Shown: positions 21,259 to 30,318 of the stretch, one piece after another | Position numbering within the stretch: position 1 is the first letter of the stretch | Layout of the letters: the number at the start of each line of letters is the position of its first letter | Origin: Oscheius dolichura | Taxonomy: Eukaryota > Nematoda > Chromadorea > Rhabditida > Rhabditidae | DNA length: 64,000 nucleotides | Assembly (NCBI GenBank): GCA_932521035.1 | Contig: OW051497.1 | Span: forward strand, 992,001 to 1,056,000 | Reading direction: 5' to 3' | The notes under the pieces: generated by a model | Told to the model about the DNA's origin: nothing | Databases searched by the model: none | The model's input: the letters and a program-made list of their open reading frames with translations, nothing else | Position numbers and translations under genes: made by a program

Positions 21259-24050
21259 ATGGCTCGAAAGAAGCTTCATCTTCAAGGTCTCCGTGGTTTC
21301 GCCATTATTTCTATGGTTCTGTTCCATTTCTTTCCCAAATGGTGTCCAAACGGCTATCTTGGAGTGGATCAGTCCGTTTTACTCTTTAATCAGTGGCCGT
21401 CTGGCTCTTCTCTGAGATGGAACACGACATAATTTGCAGATTCTTCCTCCTTTCCGGCTTCTTGATGACAATGATGCTCCACCGACACAACTCGTTAAAT
21501 ATGACCACAACCTTGGAGTTTTTCTACCGACGGATTAAAAGAATCGTTCCCCTCTATTACCTAGTCACTGCTTTTATATTAGGTAAGGCTACTTGGCCAT
21601 AATAATAGAATACAATTGCAGTTTCCATCAATCTTATGCCGAAATCTGCGTTCAACAGTAATTTTATATCATCCTTGTATGTTCTATTGTTTGCAACAAA
21701 CTTGGTTCATCCACAAGGGACAGAAGGTTATGCTGAGAAGATAAACCAAGTCTAAATTTCTGTTCCCATTAATCACAATCAGTCTCGATCAAATCCAAAC
21801 GAACTTTTCAGCTTGGACTAGCCGTGGACATGTTCACCCACACTTGATCTCTTGCTGTCGAAATGCAATTCTATCTCCTGTTCCCAGTTATTTATATCCT
21901 GGTTCGATACTTTGGTGCAAATAGGAAAGATCAGATCGTTACCATTCTAGGTAATCCTTTCATTATACCGAATAGGATGCTCAGGGGGCCTCTCACTCGC
22001 TTTGTATCTGTTTTCTGACAGCTTTCTCTCATTCAATTCAGTATTTTGCAGGATATGGAAATTTCTAGCAGGTAACTATGCTTTTATCCAATTTGAATAA
22101 CTGTAAAAATAGGAATGTTCATCTTCTCCAATTCAGTCTACGACAATAATCCTTATCAACGGGACAGTCTTGAGAAAAAGCGATTGATAGAAGGGGAAGA
22201 TGGTCTCACAGAGAATAACATATCAGAGGGAAAGAAACTAAAGAAAGTGGTCAAGATCATCACAGTCGTGTCAATCTGCTCAATGACTCTTTTTATATTA
22301 GGGCCACATGTAATAGATCCACTTTTAGGAAGGTTTGCGCCGAAGGGGCTACTTCAGAGGCCCGCTTATATTTCCAGGTTGAATAGAATTCTCCTAACTG
22401 GCCTTATCATTTATTTTGGAGAAGGCAGCGTATTCCTAGAGAGCCAGCCACTCACATTCCTGGGAGAGATCTCCTACTGTTGGTATCTTGTTCACTGGCC
22501 GGTTATTGCTCTCTGTAAAGTAAACGAATTCACAAGTGAATTAGGTTTCGGTTGGATTCAAATGAATTAGGAAAGCGCCTTATAGAACTAACATACGGGT
22601 TGATCGGCTCCTTCTTCATATCACTTCTCATCCACTATGGATTTGAACGGTTCTATTTGAAATGGGAGAAGAGAACAATTGGATATGTTCTTCTGGTCTT
22701 ACTGCTAATCAACGGAGGTGCTCTTCTTCAAATTTACAGTCAGTTTCGTCCCTTTTTGCAAGTAATAAAGTACGAATTTAGGTGCATTGACATCAGTTAC
22801 CCTTGATATCTCTCGAAGTCAGAATAACTCGTCTCTTTCCGAAGACCCCAGTCCTTTTATATTTGCTTCGGATCATTTGAAAATGGGTTCAATGGGTTAT
22901 GAAAACATGACAAAAGGTAGAAAGAAGATTGGGTTTTTGAAATGTTGTCTTATAGAGCAGAGAGCCCAGTTGAATGGGGAGTTTAATGCTAAAGACATGT
23001 TTCGACTCGATGCGTTTCCATGTACCCAGAGGATCAAAACGAATAATACCAAAGAATTGAGATGTCATGTGGGAGAGGTAGGTAAATTCATTCATATCGA
23101 ATCCGGTTGGAGTTCAACAAGATCTACGCCTTCTTGCTTTGGCCTGGCTGGTGTTCAGAAGTAGACACCAATCGGGGGCCATTTAGACGAAAAACTACGG
23201 TTTTCAGAAAAGGAATACCACTGGTACAGTACCACTGACGCTCCTTGTGATTGAAAACAGTTGGGCCAGAAATATAATGAATGTCGTCCATAACGAATGC
23301 CAGGATGTTTTCTCTACTATTTATCTTAGCGCTACAGATGGTATGACTTTACCCTTGTGCCAATGAGGAACAAAATTTGAGGATGTGAGCCACTTTATCG
23401 TACTACTAAGTATGGTTGCACCGCTGATTGGCTGTTTAAAACAGCCGTTGAAAGACTTCAGACCAGATGTATTATTCATTGTTGCAAGGTGAGCGGGTTC
23501 AACAATTTTATACATTACCAGCAACATATTCAGATATTTCAACGGTATGGAGATAACCAACGGGACGAATACCTTCGACGACCGAAACTTCGGAATAGCG
23601 GTTAACCGAATTCGCGACATGGAAAAGTTTGTAAAGAAGAAGATCTACATTTTGGATGCATTTCCTCGGTTTCCATCATTCACCCATACTTTGAACAACT
23701 ATCTCAGAGAAGGGAAAGCATTTAATAATGTCAGTTTGAGTAGGTCAATTGCGAAGAATCCCGTACATTTCAGAGGGATTTGGTGAATTTTAGTGAACCT
23801 TACATGATAGTCAAGCAACGACTGTACCGTCTAGTGCAAAGCTGTCCAAAATGTCAATTATTCGACTACGCAACCCAGTTTTATTTTAACGGGCAATTCA
23901 AAGTATGTTCCTCGTCTTCCTGACCTAAAAAGTTTTTAGCTTTATGATCCAAAATATCACGTTGCCTTCTTTACCAAGGGGTACCATCTGACTCCACCTG
24001 GCTGGGAGCGAGTTCGACCACTGATTCGGCATCTCTGCCATCAATTATAA
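21259..24050 (+). pseudogene. oac-type O-acyltransferase (acyltransferase 3 plus SGNH), with two lesions
   Basis: Fourteen exons: 21259-21371, 21440-21582, 21622-21749, 21812-21950, 21985-22071, 22113-22535, 22571-22738, 22782-22916, 22956-23077, 23208-23340, 23382-23488, 23534-23729, 23774-23902, 23940-24050. N-terminal acyltransferase 3 domain: LQGLRGFAII, VLFHFFPKWCPNGYLGVDQ, FFLLSGFLMTMML, RRIKRIVPLYY, SLAVEMQFYLLFP, CWYLVHWPVI. C-terminal SGNH part: LVIENSWARN (family usually GNS), DFRPDVLFIVAR, HLTPPG with the catalytic His. Family members move acyl groups across membranes onto sugars, lipids or peptides. Lesions: TGA at 21845-21847 where Trp of THTWSL is expected, and a one-base surplus in the A-run at 23438-23441. 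Both could be sequence errors; otherwise a recent pseudogene. Confidence 0.8.
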
Positions 24051-24551
24051 GAGTTTCTTTCAGTTTCCTTTATAAAAACGCCTGCCATACGTGCGTATGA
24101 ACACTTATCATATAAGAATAATTTTATCTTTATACTGGAAAAACGATAAGGAAAGCTCACAAACTAATACAGAAACTGAGGTATAATGAACAGTACCAGA
24201 GATAGGCAAAATGATGGGCAGCTTAATTGGCAGAAGAAGCTACTAGGATTCTACTTGGTCCTCCGTATATAGTAGCTTGTTCAGTACATTATCGATCAAA
24301 AAAGAGAACGAAAGGCATTTCGCGATTCTAGGAGGCAGGAGGGCCCCTTCTTTAATACATCCCTCTTTGTAGACTCCATAATGCTCGTATTCGGTATCGA
24401 AAAGGCTAGGATTGGTTCTGTGTATTCTGACTGCTTTGGTTTTATGAGCTAAGAAGAAAATCTGTCAAATTTTAATATTGACAGGAAAGAAAGTGAACAA
24501 AAAAACAAAAAAAATAACAAGATAAACGCATAACCAACACAAAAAATTTTA
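24051..24551. other. Intergenic, no gene seen
   Basis: AT-rich, no coding signal and no repeat recognised. Confidence 0.35.
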
Positions 24552-24783
24552 TTACCAAGAAAGGCGGATCTCCTTGTTCACCCGGTCTTGATTCTTCAGC
24601 AAAACCAAACGAAGCAGAGATACGTTGTCTTTCTTGAACCGCTTCCTCTAAAAGTTGACAGTTATAATTCTGTAGTTAATAAAAACGTACCCGATTCCGG
24701 CGACGGCGAGGGACAGCAGGCGAGACAGGAGGAGGAGCAGAGTTCTCATCGCCGAGAACAACAGGAGAGGGAAGAGCAGCCAT
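24552..24783 (-). CDS. Small basic protein, divergent mini-gene (minus member)
   Basis: Minus-strand exons 24783-24691 (93 nt) and 24647-24552 (96 nt), phase-0 intron of 43 nt; 62 aa. MAALPSPVVLGDENSAPPPV is followed by a PRRRRNR/RKRFKK basic cluster at the exon junction and an amphipathic end (VSLLRLVLLKNQDRV). The stop codon overlaps the poly(A) signal (TAATAAAA). It shares a plan with the gene at 24948: Ala/Pro-rich first exon, intron after Arg, Arg-rich second exon. No known family; basic tail could bind nucleic acid or membrane, which is inference. Confidence 0.5.
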
Positions 24784-24947
24784 CTGGGCAGACGACCTGG
24801 TCAAGAATGAAATGGTTTTGGTTCAGACTTGATTTGATATCGCTTGACTTGAGCTTGACCCAAAACAAACCGTCGACTTTGGTATAATCTTCTTTGGCCG
24901 GGACTGGACCAGGGTTATTTCATTCTTGCCCCTGTCCGATATCCAAG
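24784..24947. promoter_or_regulatory. Shared divergent promoter region with an inverted repeat
   Basis: The 164 bases between two head-to-head ATGs contain caagaatgaaat near 24803 and its inverse atttcattcttg near 24917, each about 20-30 bases from one start codon. This symmetry suggests that the two genes and their upstream ends arose by inverted duplication and are controlled together. Confidence 0.45.
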
Positions 24948-25263
24948 ATGGCTGATCTGGATTCTCTTCCGGCTTCTCCAAGTGCCCCCGCGCCTTTGGT
25001 CGCCGCCGCGGCTCCCGCGGCTGCTCCCGTCGCTGCCCCGCCACCGGTGGCTCCTCCCGTCGCTGCCGCGCCTCAGGTGGCTCCTCCTCTGCCGGTGGCT
25101 GCTGCTCGCCCCCTTCTTCGTCCTTCTGGCGCGAGGCCGGGCGTTCGCGTATGTTATTATTAAATACATAACTATAACTGTCTTGTTTTAGCGGTCCACC
25201 GGGCTGCGAGAGCGCCTCCTCAGGCGCAACCTTCAGAGGGAGTTCAGCAAAGAAGCTCAATGA
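24948..25263 (+). CDS. Small Ala/Pro-rich protein, divergent mini-gene (plus member)
   Basis: Exons 24948-25148 (201 nt) and 25192-25263 (72 nt), phase-0 intron of 43 nt; 90 aa. The first exon encodes mainly Ala, Pro and Val in short repeats (APAAAPVAAPPPVAPPVAAA). The second encodes a basic amphipathic helix (RSTGLRERLLRRNLQREF). GC content is much higher than around it, consistent with Ala/Pro codons. Paired head to head with the gene at 24552-24783. Function unknown. Confidence 0.5.
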
Positions 25264-25695
25264 TGTTATAAAAATGTCTGTGAACTGTTTTGTTCTATTG
25301 TCCTCACTTGATTTCTTGATTTGTTTCTTACTAGTGGCTACCGTATTCTCAAAATACCCTTCTTATTGTCCAGCATTTGAAATGATAGGTTACTTGAAGA
25401 ATATGGTTTTCTGTCAAGCCAATCTTGGCTTTGCCCTGCAATGCCATAGAATGGCACGGAAACCAAGTTTTCTTGTCTTTGGTATATTCATTGACCCCAA
25501 ATGACCAGCTGTAGCTGTTTCTCCTCCGCCTCCTCTATCAAAAAAGATATAAGATTATGATACTGACAGTTTTATACTAGAAAGAAGATGACGAATCGTA
25601 TTGAATGACGGTTTTGTGTGACTTTCTGTGTGGGCAAACTTAAAGTGTTGCATTGATGCGCTAACTGCCGCTCCCCGGATTCCTACCTCTGGCGA
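25264..25695. other. Intergenic, no gene seen
   Basis: One open stretch near 25274-25504 reads as hydrophobic peptide but has no start context, splice partners or family match; I treat it as non-coding. Confidence 0.35.
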
Positions 25696-27121
25696 ATGGC
25701 TTTAAAACGTTATGTGAACTGGGTTGTGGTTCTGGTAAGCATTTCGCTAATGCTCCCTCCATAAATGAAATGAATGAACTCGCTGCTCTTTTCATTCTTG
25801 CCTTCAAAGATAAAGACAATTTTAGGTTCTAATTTCGCTGACTTCCTATCATTTCTCACATATCGTGAATAAATACGTAATAAAGGAAAAGAGGACACTC
25901 CGGTTCTTCAACTCTTCGAAGGTCTTTAACGAGAGTTACACTCCTTATTTGATTGAATTAGGTCAGCTAACACGGTCTGTAAATTAAACCACGTTTAGGG
26001 CTCCTTCGGGAGAGAGACGACTTTGTAGATCTGTCCCAACCTCTGCCTCCTGTGACTTTTATCACAGCCTTTTCTGAAAACCATGCAGCTGAAGGGCGAT
26101 CTCTCATCGGTCGACTTGCAAAAGACCATCCCGATTGGAAAGTATATGTGTATGATATTGGGATGACAAAGAATTCAAGGACTTTCTTCAAGGTATTTTC
26201 AAATGTCATAAATGTTGTTCAACTTCTCCTTCTGCCAAACCCGAGTTTACTGGAGTTCCCTCTTGAAAGATTACTGTATACCAAATGTTTCTAGAAGGCT
26301 TGCAATGTGCATGGTGTCTCATTTTGGTGTAGGACGTGATTTGTTCACCTACCGATGAAAACCCATAGTCATTGCGGTATTCCTCCACTCCTCTTAGAGT
26401 CTATCCTATCCAGAAAGCTCTACAAGAGTTCCCCGTGGTATTTTGGATGGACACTTCAACATTTTTTGCAGCCAATATGACAATGAAGGAGTTTGTTGAT
26501 AGGATTAACATTACAGATAGCGAGGTATCTCTCTTCAATAGAGTATTATACGGTTCATAGGGGCCACATGTTTACATGGTTAAAGGTATCGGGCACGGCA
26601 CCTTTGCCGTCACTACACCAGGTTTGTAATTGTTTTAAAGAGAAACTGAGAAGTTTAGGGATGTATGACTATTTGACACCACAGGGGAATATCTATACAA
26701 AACAGTATGAATCAGGCAAGGTGCTTTTTGTCAGGACGAAGGCAACCATCGAATTGGCGTTAAAATGGTCAGTCCGTGGACATTCTTCAGCAACCTCCCC
26801 CTCTTCTTTCGGCATGTTCTCTGTGGAGGGGTCTCTGTGCTCTTTTTGAGGTTTGTGCATGGCTCCTAAAGGACACAAAAGAAGAGGCTGCAAGTTTGGT
26901 GTTGATCTCACCCACACGTACGCCAATTGTCATCGGTAACAGTGTCTGTGTAGAACCAAAAGACCGTATTTTCTTTCAGATATGACCAATCAGCAATAAA
27001 CCTTATCCTCGGTCGGTATCAGAAGAGCTTCTTGGGCCCGTGGGCGGTTAATTATATTTGGACACAGCGGGATATTAGGACGAACGAGACTCGAATCAGT
27101 TGTTCTAAGATGTTAAAATAA
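25696..27121 (+). pseudogene. DUF1647-family type II membrane protein with a probable frameshift
   Basis: Exons 25696-25734, 25826-25961, 25999-26192, 26295-26315, 26369-26524, 26561-26621, 26659-26767, 26829-26935, 26980-27121. The N-terminus is a signal anchor (YVNWVVVLVLISLTSYHF). Family signatures: VTFITAFSENHAAEGRSLI, WKVYVYDIGM, FPVVFWMDTSTFF, TFAVTTPGMYDYL, CMAPKGHKRRGC and CHRYDQSAINLIL. DUF1647 is a nematode-expanded, glycosyltransferase-like family, probably Golgi-located. In exon 8 the reading LCALFEV runs into the next motif CMAPKG only after a two-base shift near 26851-26857 (a TGTG run), so the gene is either pseudogenic or has a sequence error there. A poly(A) AATAAA overlaps the end. 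Confidence 0.7.
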
Positions 27122-27510
27122 TAAACGATGCCTTGGATTATTGTTTGTTTATTTATTTTTGCCCCATTGCCGGCCATCAGTCGAAGATATCTCTAGGAAG
27201 ATGACCCTGTCGTCGTCGGTGTCCTGCTAGACAATTTGCGGCGAATGTTATCAACCGCTTCCCATTGAATAGATGTTTCCTCAGATCTTCCCTTTTTTTT
27301 GGCCTTTGGCACCCTGAGCAAATTCAAGACGTTGCACTGATATCAATGCAGCTCTCCCGGACCGCGAATTCTTTCTTTGATTTCAACACATATCTGTCAT
27401 AGGAAATCAAGACGAACACCCGAAACTTCATACTTTTGTCCTTCCGCTTGTATATCCGCCATCCTCTCATAGACTGCTATAGGTTTTACCCAGTTTCTTT
27501 TAATATTCAG
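27122..27510 (+). promoter_or_regulatory. Upstream region of fucosyltransferase, source of a nearby duplicate
   Basis: No gene. The stretch 27308-27390 (aaattcaaga, aatgcagctctc, ggaccgcga) is repeated at 30098-30165, ahead of the DUF229 gene. Just before the fucosyltransferase ATG is a TTCAG acceptor, suggesting a non-coding first exon or trans-splicing. Confidence 0.5.
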
Positions 27511-28894
27511 ATGTTAACTTGCCATAGAGTACTCGTCATCTCTCTGGGATCCCTTTGTCTACTATCCTATTTTGTTTCTTTCGATACCCTCCTGCCGTTC
27601 TATACAATGAAACAAGGAGATCAACAGAAAGTAGATAAGAAAGTGTTCCTTATCTATCTGGCTACTCCATACTACCGTGACCCCTGGGGTCGAGAGAATG
27701 TCACTTGTGCTGGGAAGAAGGTGAACATGCCCTTCTGTTGTACACGTAATCGCCTTTTAGATTTGTATGCTTACGGAGAACAAGAATAGGAGTAAGGAAG
27801 CAGTTGCATGGGTTTACCATAACAGGGACTTCGATGCAAAGTATATGGTGAACAGTAGCAGCCGTCAGGTAAGTAGTCCCGGGATAACAATAGGTTTTGA
27901 CGACTTGGAAACCAGCCTCTTTAGGTTCATGTGATGGTTACCTTTGAGAGCCCTACCTACGAGACTATACGATATCCACCGAATAGTATCAATTGGACTA
28001 TGTCGTATAAACAAGATTCGGACATCTGGACACCTTGGGGCATCCTCGTAAAGAAAGCAAACCGTTGAGTTTAGTTGAATTAGGGGGGTTACGATAGCCA
28101 TTTACAGGTACTGCCATGAATCTCGACTACTTATGGAAGATGAAATTTAAAAATTTGACGGCTGGATGGTTTGTGTCTAACTGCCATGCCCGAAACAAAC
28201 GAGGTGCTGTAGTGGCTAAGGCTAAGAAATCAGGATTACAGGTACAGCTACTATAAATTACAGTACCTCTTCATAGCCTTCCTTTAGATAGACATCTACG
28301 GCAAATGTGGGATAAAAATGCCTAATTGTCCGTCAACGGGAGGTATTCAGTGTTCGGCTGATATAGCGAAGTAGCACCGTTATTCTTCTTCTTTTACTTC
28401 CCCATTCCAGAAAATATTACTTCTATTTCGCAATGGAGAACTCCAACTGTGTGGACTATGTCACAGAGAAGTTCTACAACACGATACAGCACTTCCAAGC
28501 CGTACCAGTTGTGATGAAGCGGGAGATTTACACCCAATTGGGAGTGTGTGCTGTCATTTCCCGATTTAGACCTTATTCAGTTCCCCGATAAGTCGTATAT
28601 AGCCCTGGACGATTTCAACTCCATTCAGGATATGGTAACTTTCCTGAATAATGTAAAGAAGAACAAAACGGAATACTTGTCCTACCACCAGTGGAGAAAT
28701 GACTACGAGTAGGTCTCCTCTGTCATCAGTTCTCAACTTTCTTCAGACTTATACGGAAATCGTTTAACGACAGAATTTGCTCTCTCTGTGAAAAGCTGCA
28801 GTCTCCAATTCAACCAGGGAAGAGCCATTCGGATCTCGAAACATGGTTCTCCAAGGCTACCTGCGACAACGATTTTGCTTCCAAATACTTGTGA
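27511..28894 (+). CDS. Alpha-1,3-fucosyltransferase (GT10), copy 1
   Basis: Exons 27511-27764, 27790-27868, 27925-28063, 28108-28241, 28288-28370, 28411-about 28540, about 28566-28708, 28747-28894. Type II layout: short cytoplasmic end, then VLVISLGSLCLLSYFVSF. GT10 motifs: RNRLLDLSKEAVAWVYHNRDF, MVTFESPTY, NWTMSYKQDSDIWTPWG (the FNWTMSYRRDSD site), AGWFVSNCHARNKRG, IDIYGKCG, and YFAMENSNCVDYVTEKF for GDP-fucose binding. The Cys-rich C-terminus (ICSLCEKL) is typical. The enzyme adds fucose from GDP-fucose to glycan cores in the Golgi. Oddities: the first intron is only 25 nt, and the junction near 28540-28566 is unresolved. Confidence 0.8.
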
Positions 28895-29080
28895 TCTCCT
28901 GTCTCCAATGTGTATGTATAAAGATCCTTTGAATAGTAATAGTGTGGGAAAAATTGTATTCTCCGTAGCCAAACCAAATGCGACACCATATGCAGAATGG
29001 CCTGGACACCACGCCAGATGCTTTACTTACTCTTGGAAATGGCAAAAAAACTGGCTCCCAACACAGGTGACGGGCCGGTA

Positions 29081-29378
29081 GGTTATAGTGGGCAAAAGTA
29101 AGTCTGGAGCTAATACATGCAATTAAAGCTAGGTTCGTCTAGCTGCAGGTATTATTTCAAACCAATCGTCTTCGGACGTAGTTTGTTGACTCTGAATACC
29201 CAGTGTATCGACGGTTTATCTGTCGATAACTCGGAACAGTGTCTGCCCTATCAACTAGGTAGTCTATTGGACTACCATGGTGATAACGGTTAACGGAGAA
29301 TAAGGGATCGACTCCGGAGAGGGAGCCTTAGAAACGGCTACCACATCCAAGGAAGGCAGCAGGCGCGTAACTTATCTA
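29081..29378 (+). rRNA. 18S rRNA gene fragment (5' domain), degenerate
   Basis: Matches conserved 18S stretches: gagctaatacatgcaa, gtgtctgccctatcaact, gactccggagagggagcct, gaaacggctaccacatccaa and ggaaggcagcaggcgcg. It covers only part of the 5' third and has many changes in variable helices, so it is not functional. It stops abruptly near 29378. Confidence 0.85.
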
Positions 29379-29454
29379 GTTTTGGTATATGTCTATAGTG
29401 TGGAGTAGTACTGTGAATCGGCGCCCGTTTCTTACCGATTGAGCAGGAAACTTT

Positions 29455-29790
29455 TTTTTTGTGAGGCAGGTTGGTTTTATCCTACTGTAGACTAGTTGCG
29501 ATAGTAATTCATCTCAGTACGAGAAGAACAGAGGATTCAAACATTTGGTTCATGAGCTTGGACGAACGGCCAATGGTCCGAAGCTACTGTGTAAGTGATT
29601 ACGACTGAACGCCTCTGAGCCAGAATCCCATCTATCGTGATAACTATAACTTTGCTTCCTGATGTCAGGAGGCATCTCTATCTCATGATAACGTGAGAGT
29701 TTATGCCCTAATAGATGGCCTGGCCAGTAGATATATCATCTGCTGGTTGCCACAGCCAGATTACCCTGGTTCCATGTCGGAGCTTCAATT
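29455..29790 (+). rRNA. 28S rRNA gene fragment (3' end), degenerate
   Basis: Matches the 3' part of the large subunit: ggttttatcctactg, gcgatagtaattcatctcag, cagtacgagaagaacag, gattcaaacatttggttcat, gaccgaacggccaatggtc-like sequence, and gactgaacgcctctgagcc. It follows the 18S piece after only about 80 bases, with the rest of the rDNA (18S 3', ITS, 5.8S, most of 28S) missing. Pseudogenic remnant. Confidence 0.8.
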
Positions 29791-29934
29791 AACTTACATA
29801 TGATTTGTTAACTAATCAAGGTGTTGTATCCAGTAGAGCAGTTCCTATAGACTGCGATCTGTTGAGACTACCCTCTGAGACCCTCTTTGTTACATATCTT
29901 TGTTCCTCCTGCGTACATAGGAGACTTCTGACAT

Positions 29935-30190
29935 GGAGAAATTCACCGCTAGATTCTTGCGGCCTTGGGCGGTTAATTATATTGGGACACAGTGTGATAT
30001 CAGGGCCAATGAGACAGCAATCACGCGCTCTAAGATGTTAAATTAATAAACGATGGCTTGAATTATTGTGTCGTTATTCCCATTATTGGGATCTTGGCGC
30101 CCTGAACAAATTCAAGATGTTGATTCAATGCAGCTCTCTCGGACCGCGATTTCCTTCTTTAGACCTCTTAACAGCGGACGGGGAAGACGC
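29935..30190 (+). repeat. Duplicate of the DUF1647 3' end and fucosyltransferase upstream region
   Basis: The DUF1647 ending (cttgggc.gttaattatat, gacacag..ggatat, tctaagatgttaaa) at 27039-27135 reappears at 29962-30070, and 27308-27390 reappears at 30098-30165. The copy lies directly after the rDNA fragment and directly before the DUF229 gene. Confidence 0.75.
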
Positions 30191-30318
30191 AAAAGCGTTC
30201 TCCGGCTACCTCTAACTCCCCTCTGACCATATTTTATTATGATGACTGTATGCACACAGAGAACCTGTACAAACACGAAGTTCGGTCGTCCACCTCGTCC
30301 TGTTAAGGCCAACTCTTC

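Noticed and set aside
23547-23786. Separate small gene
   Set aside because: It is exon 12 of the oac gene read into the following intron.
24823-25260. Long minus-strand frame opposite the Ala/Pro-rich gene
   Set aside because: It is the reverse of a GC-rich Ala/Pro coding exon, which opens all frames; the plus-strand gene has better starts, splice sites and composition.
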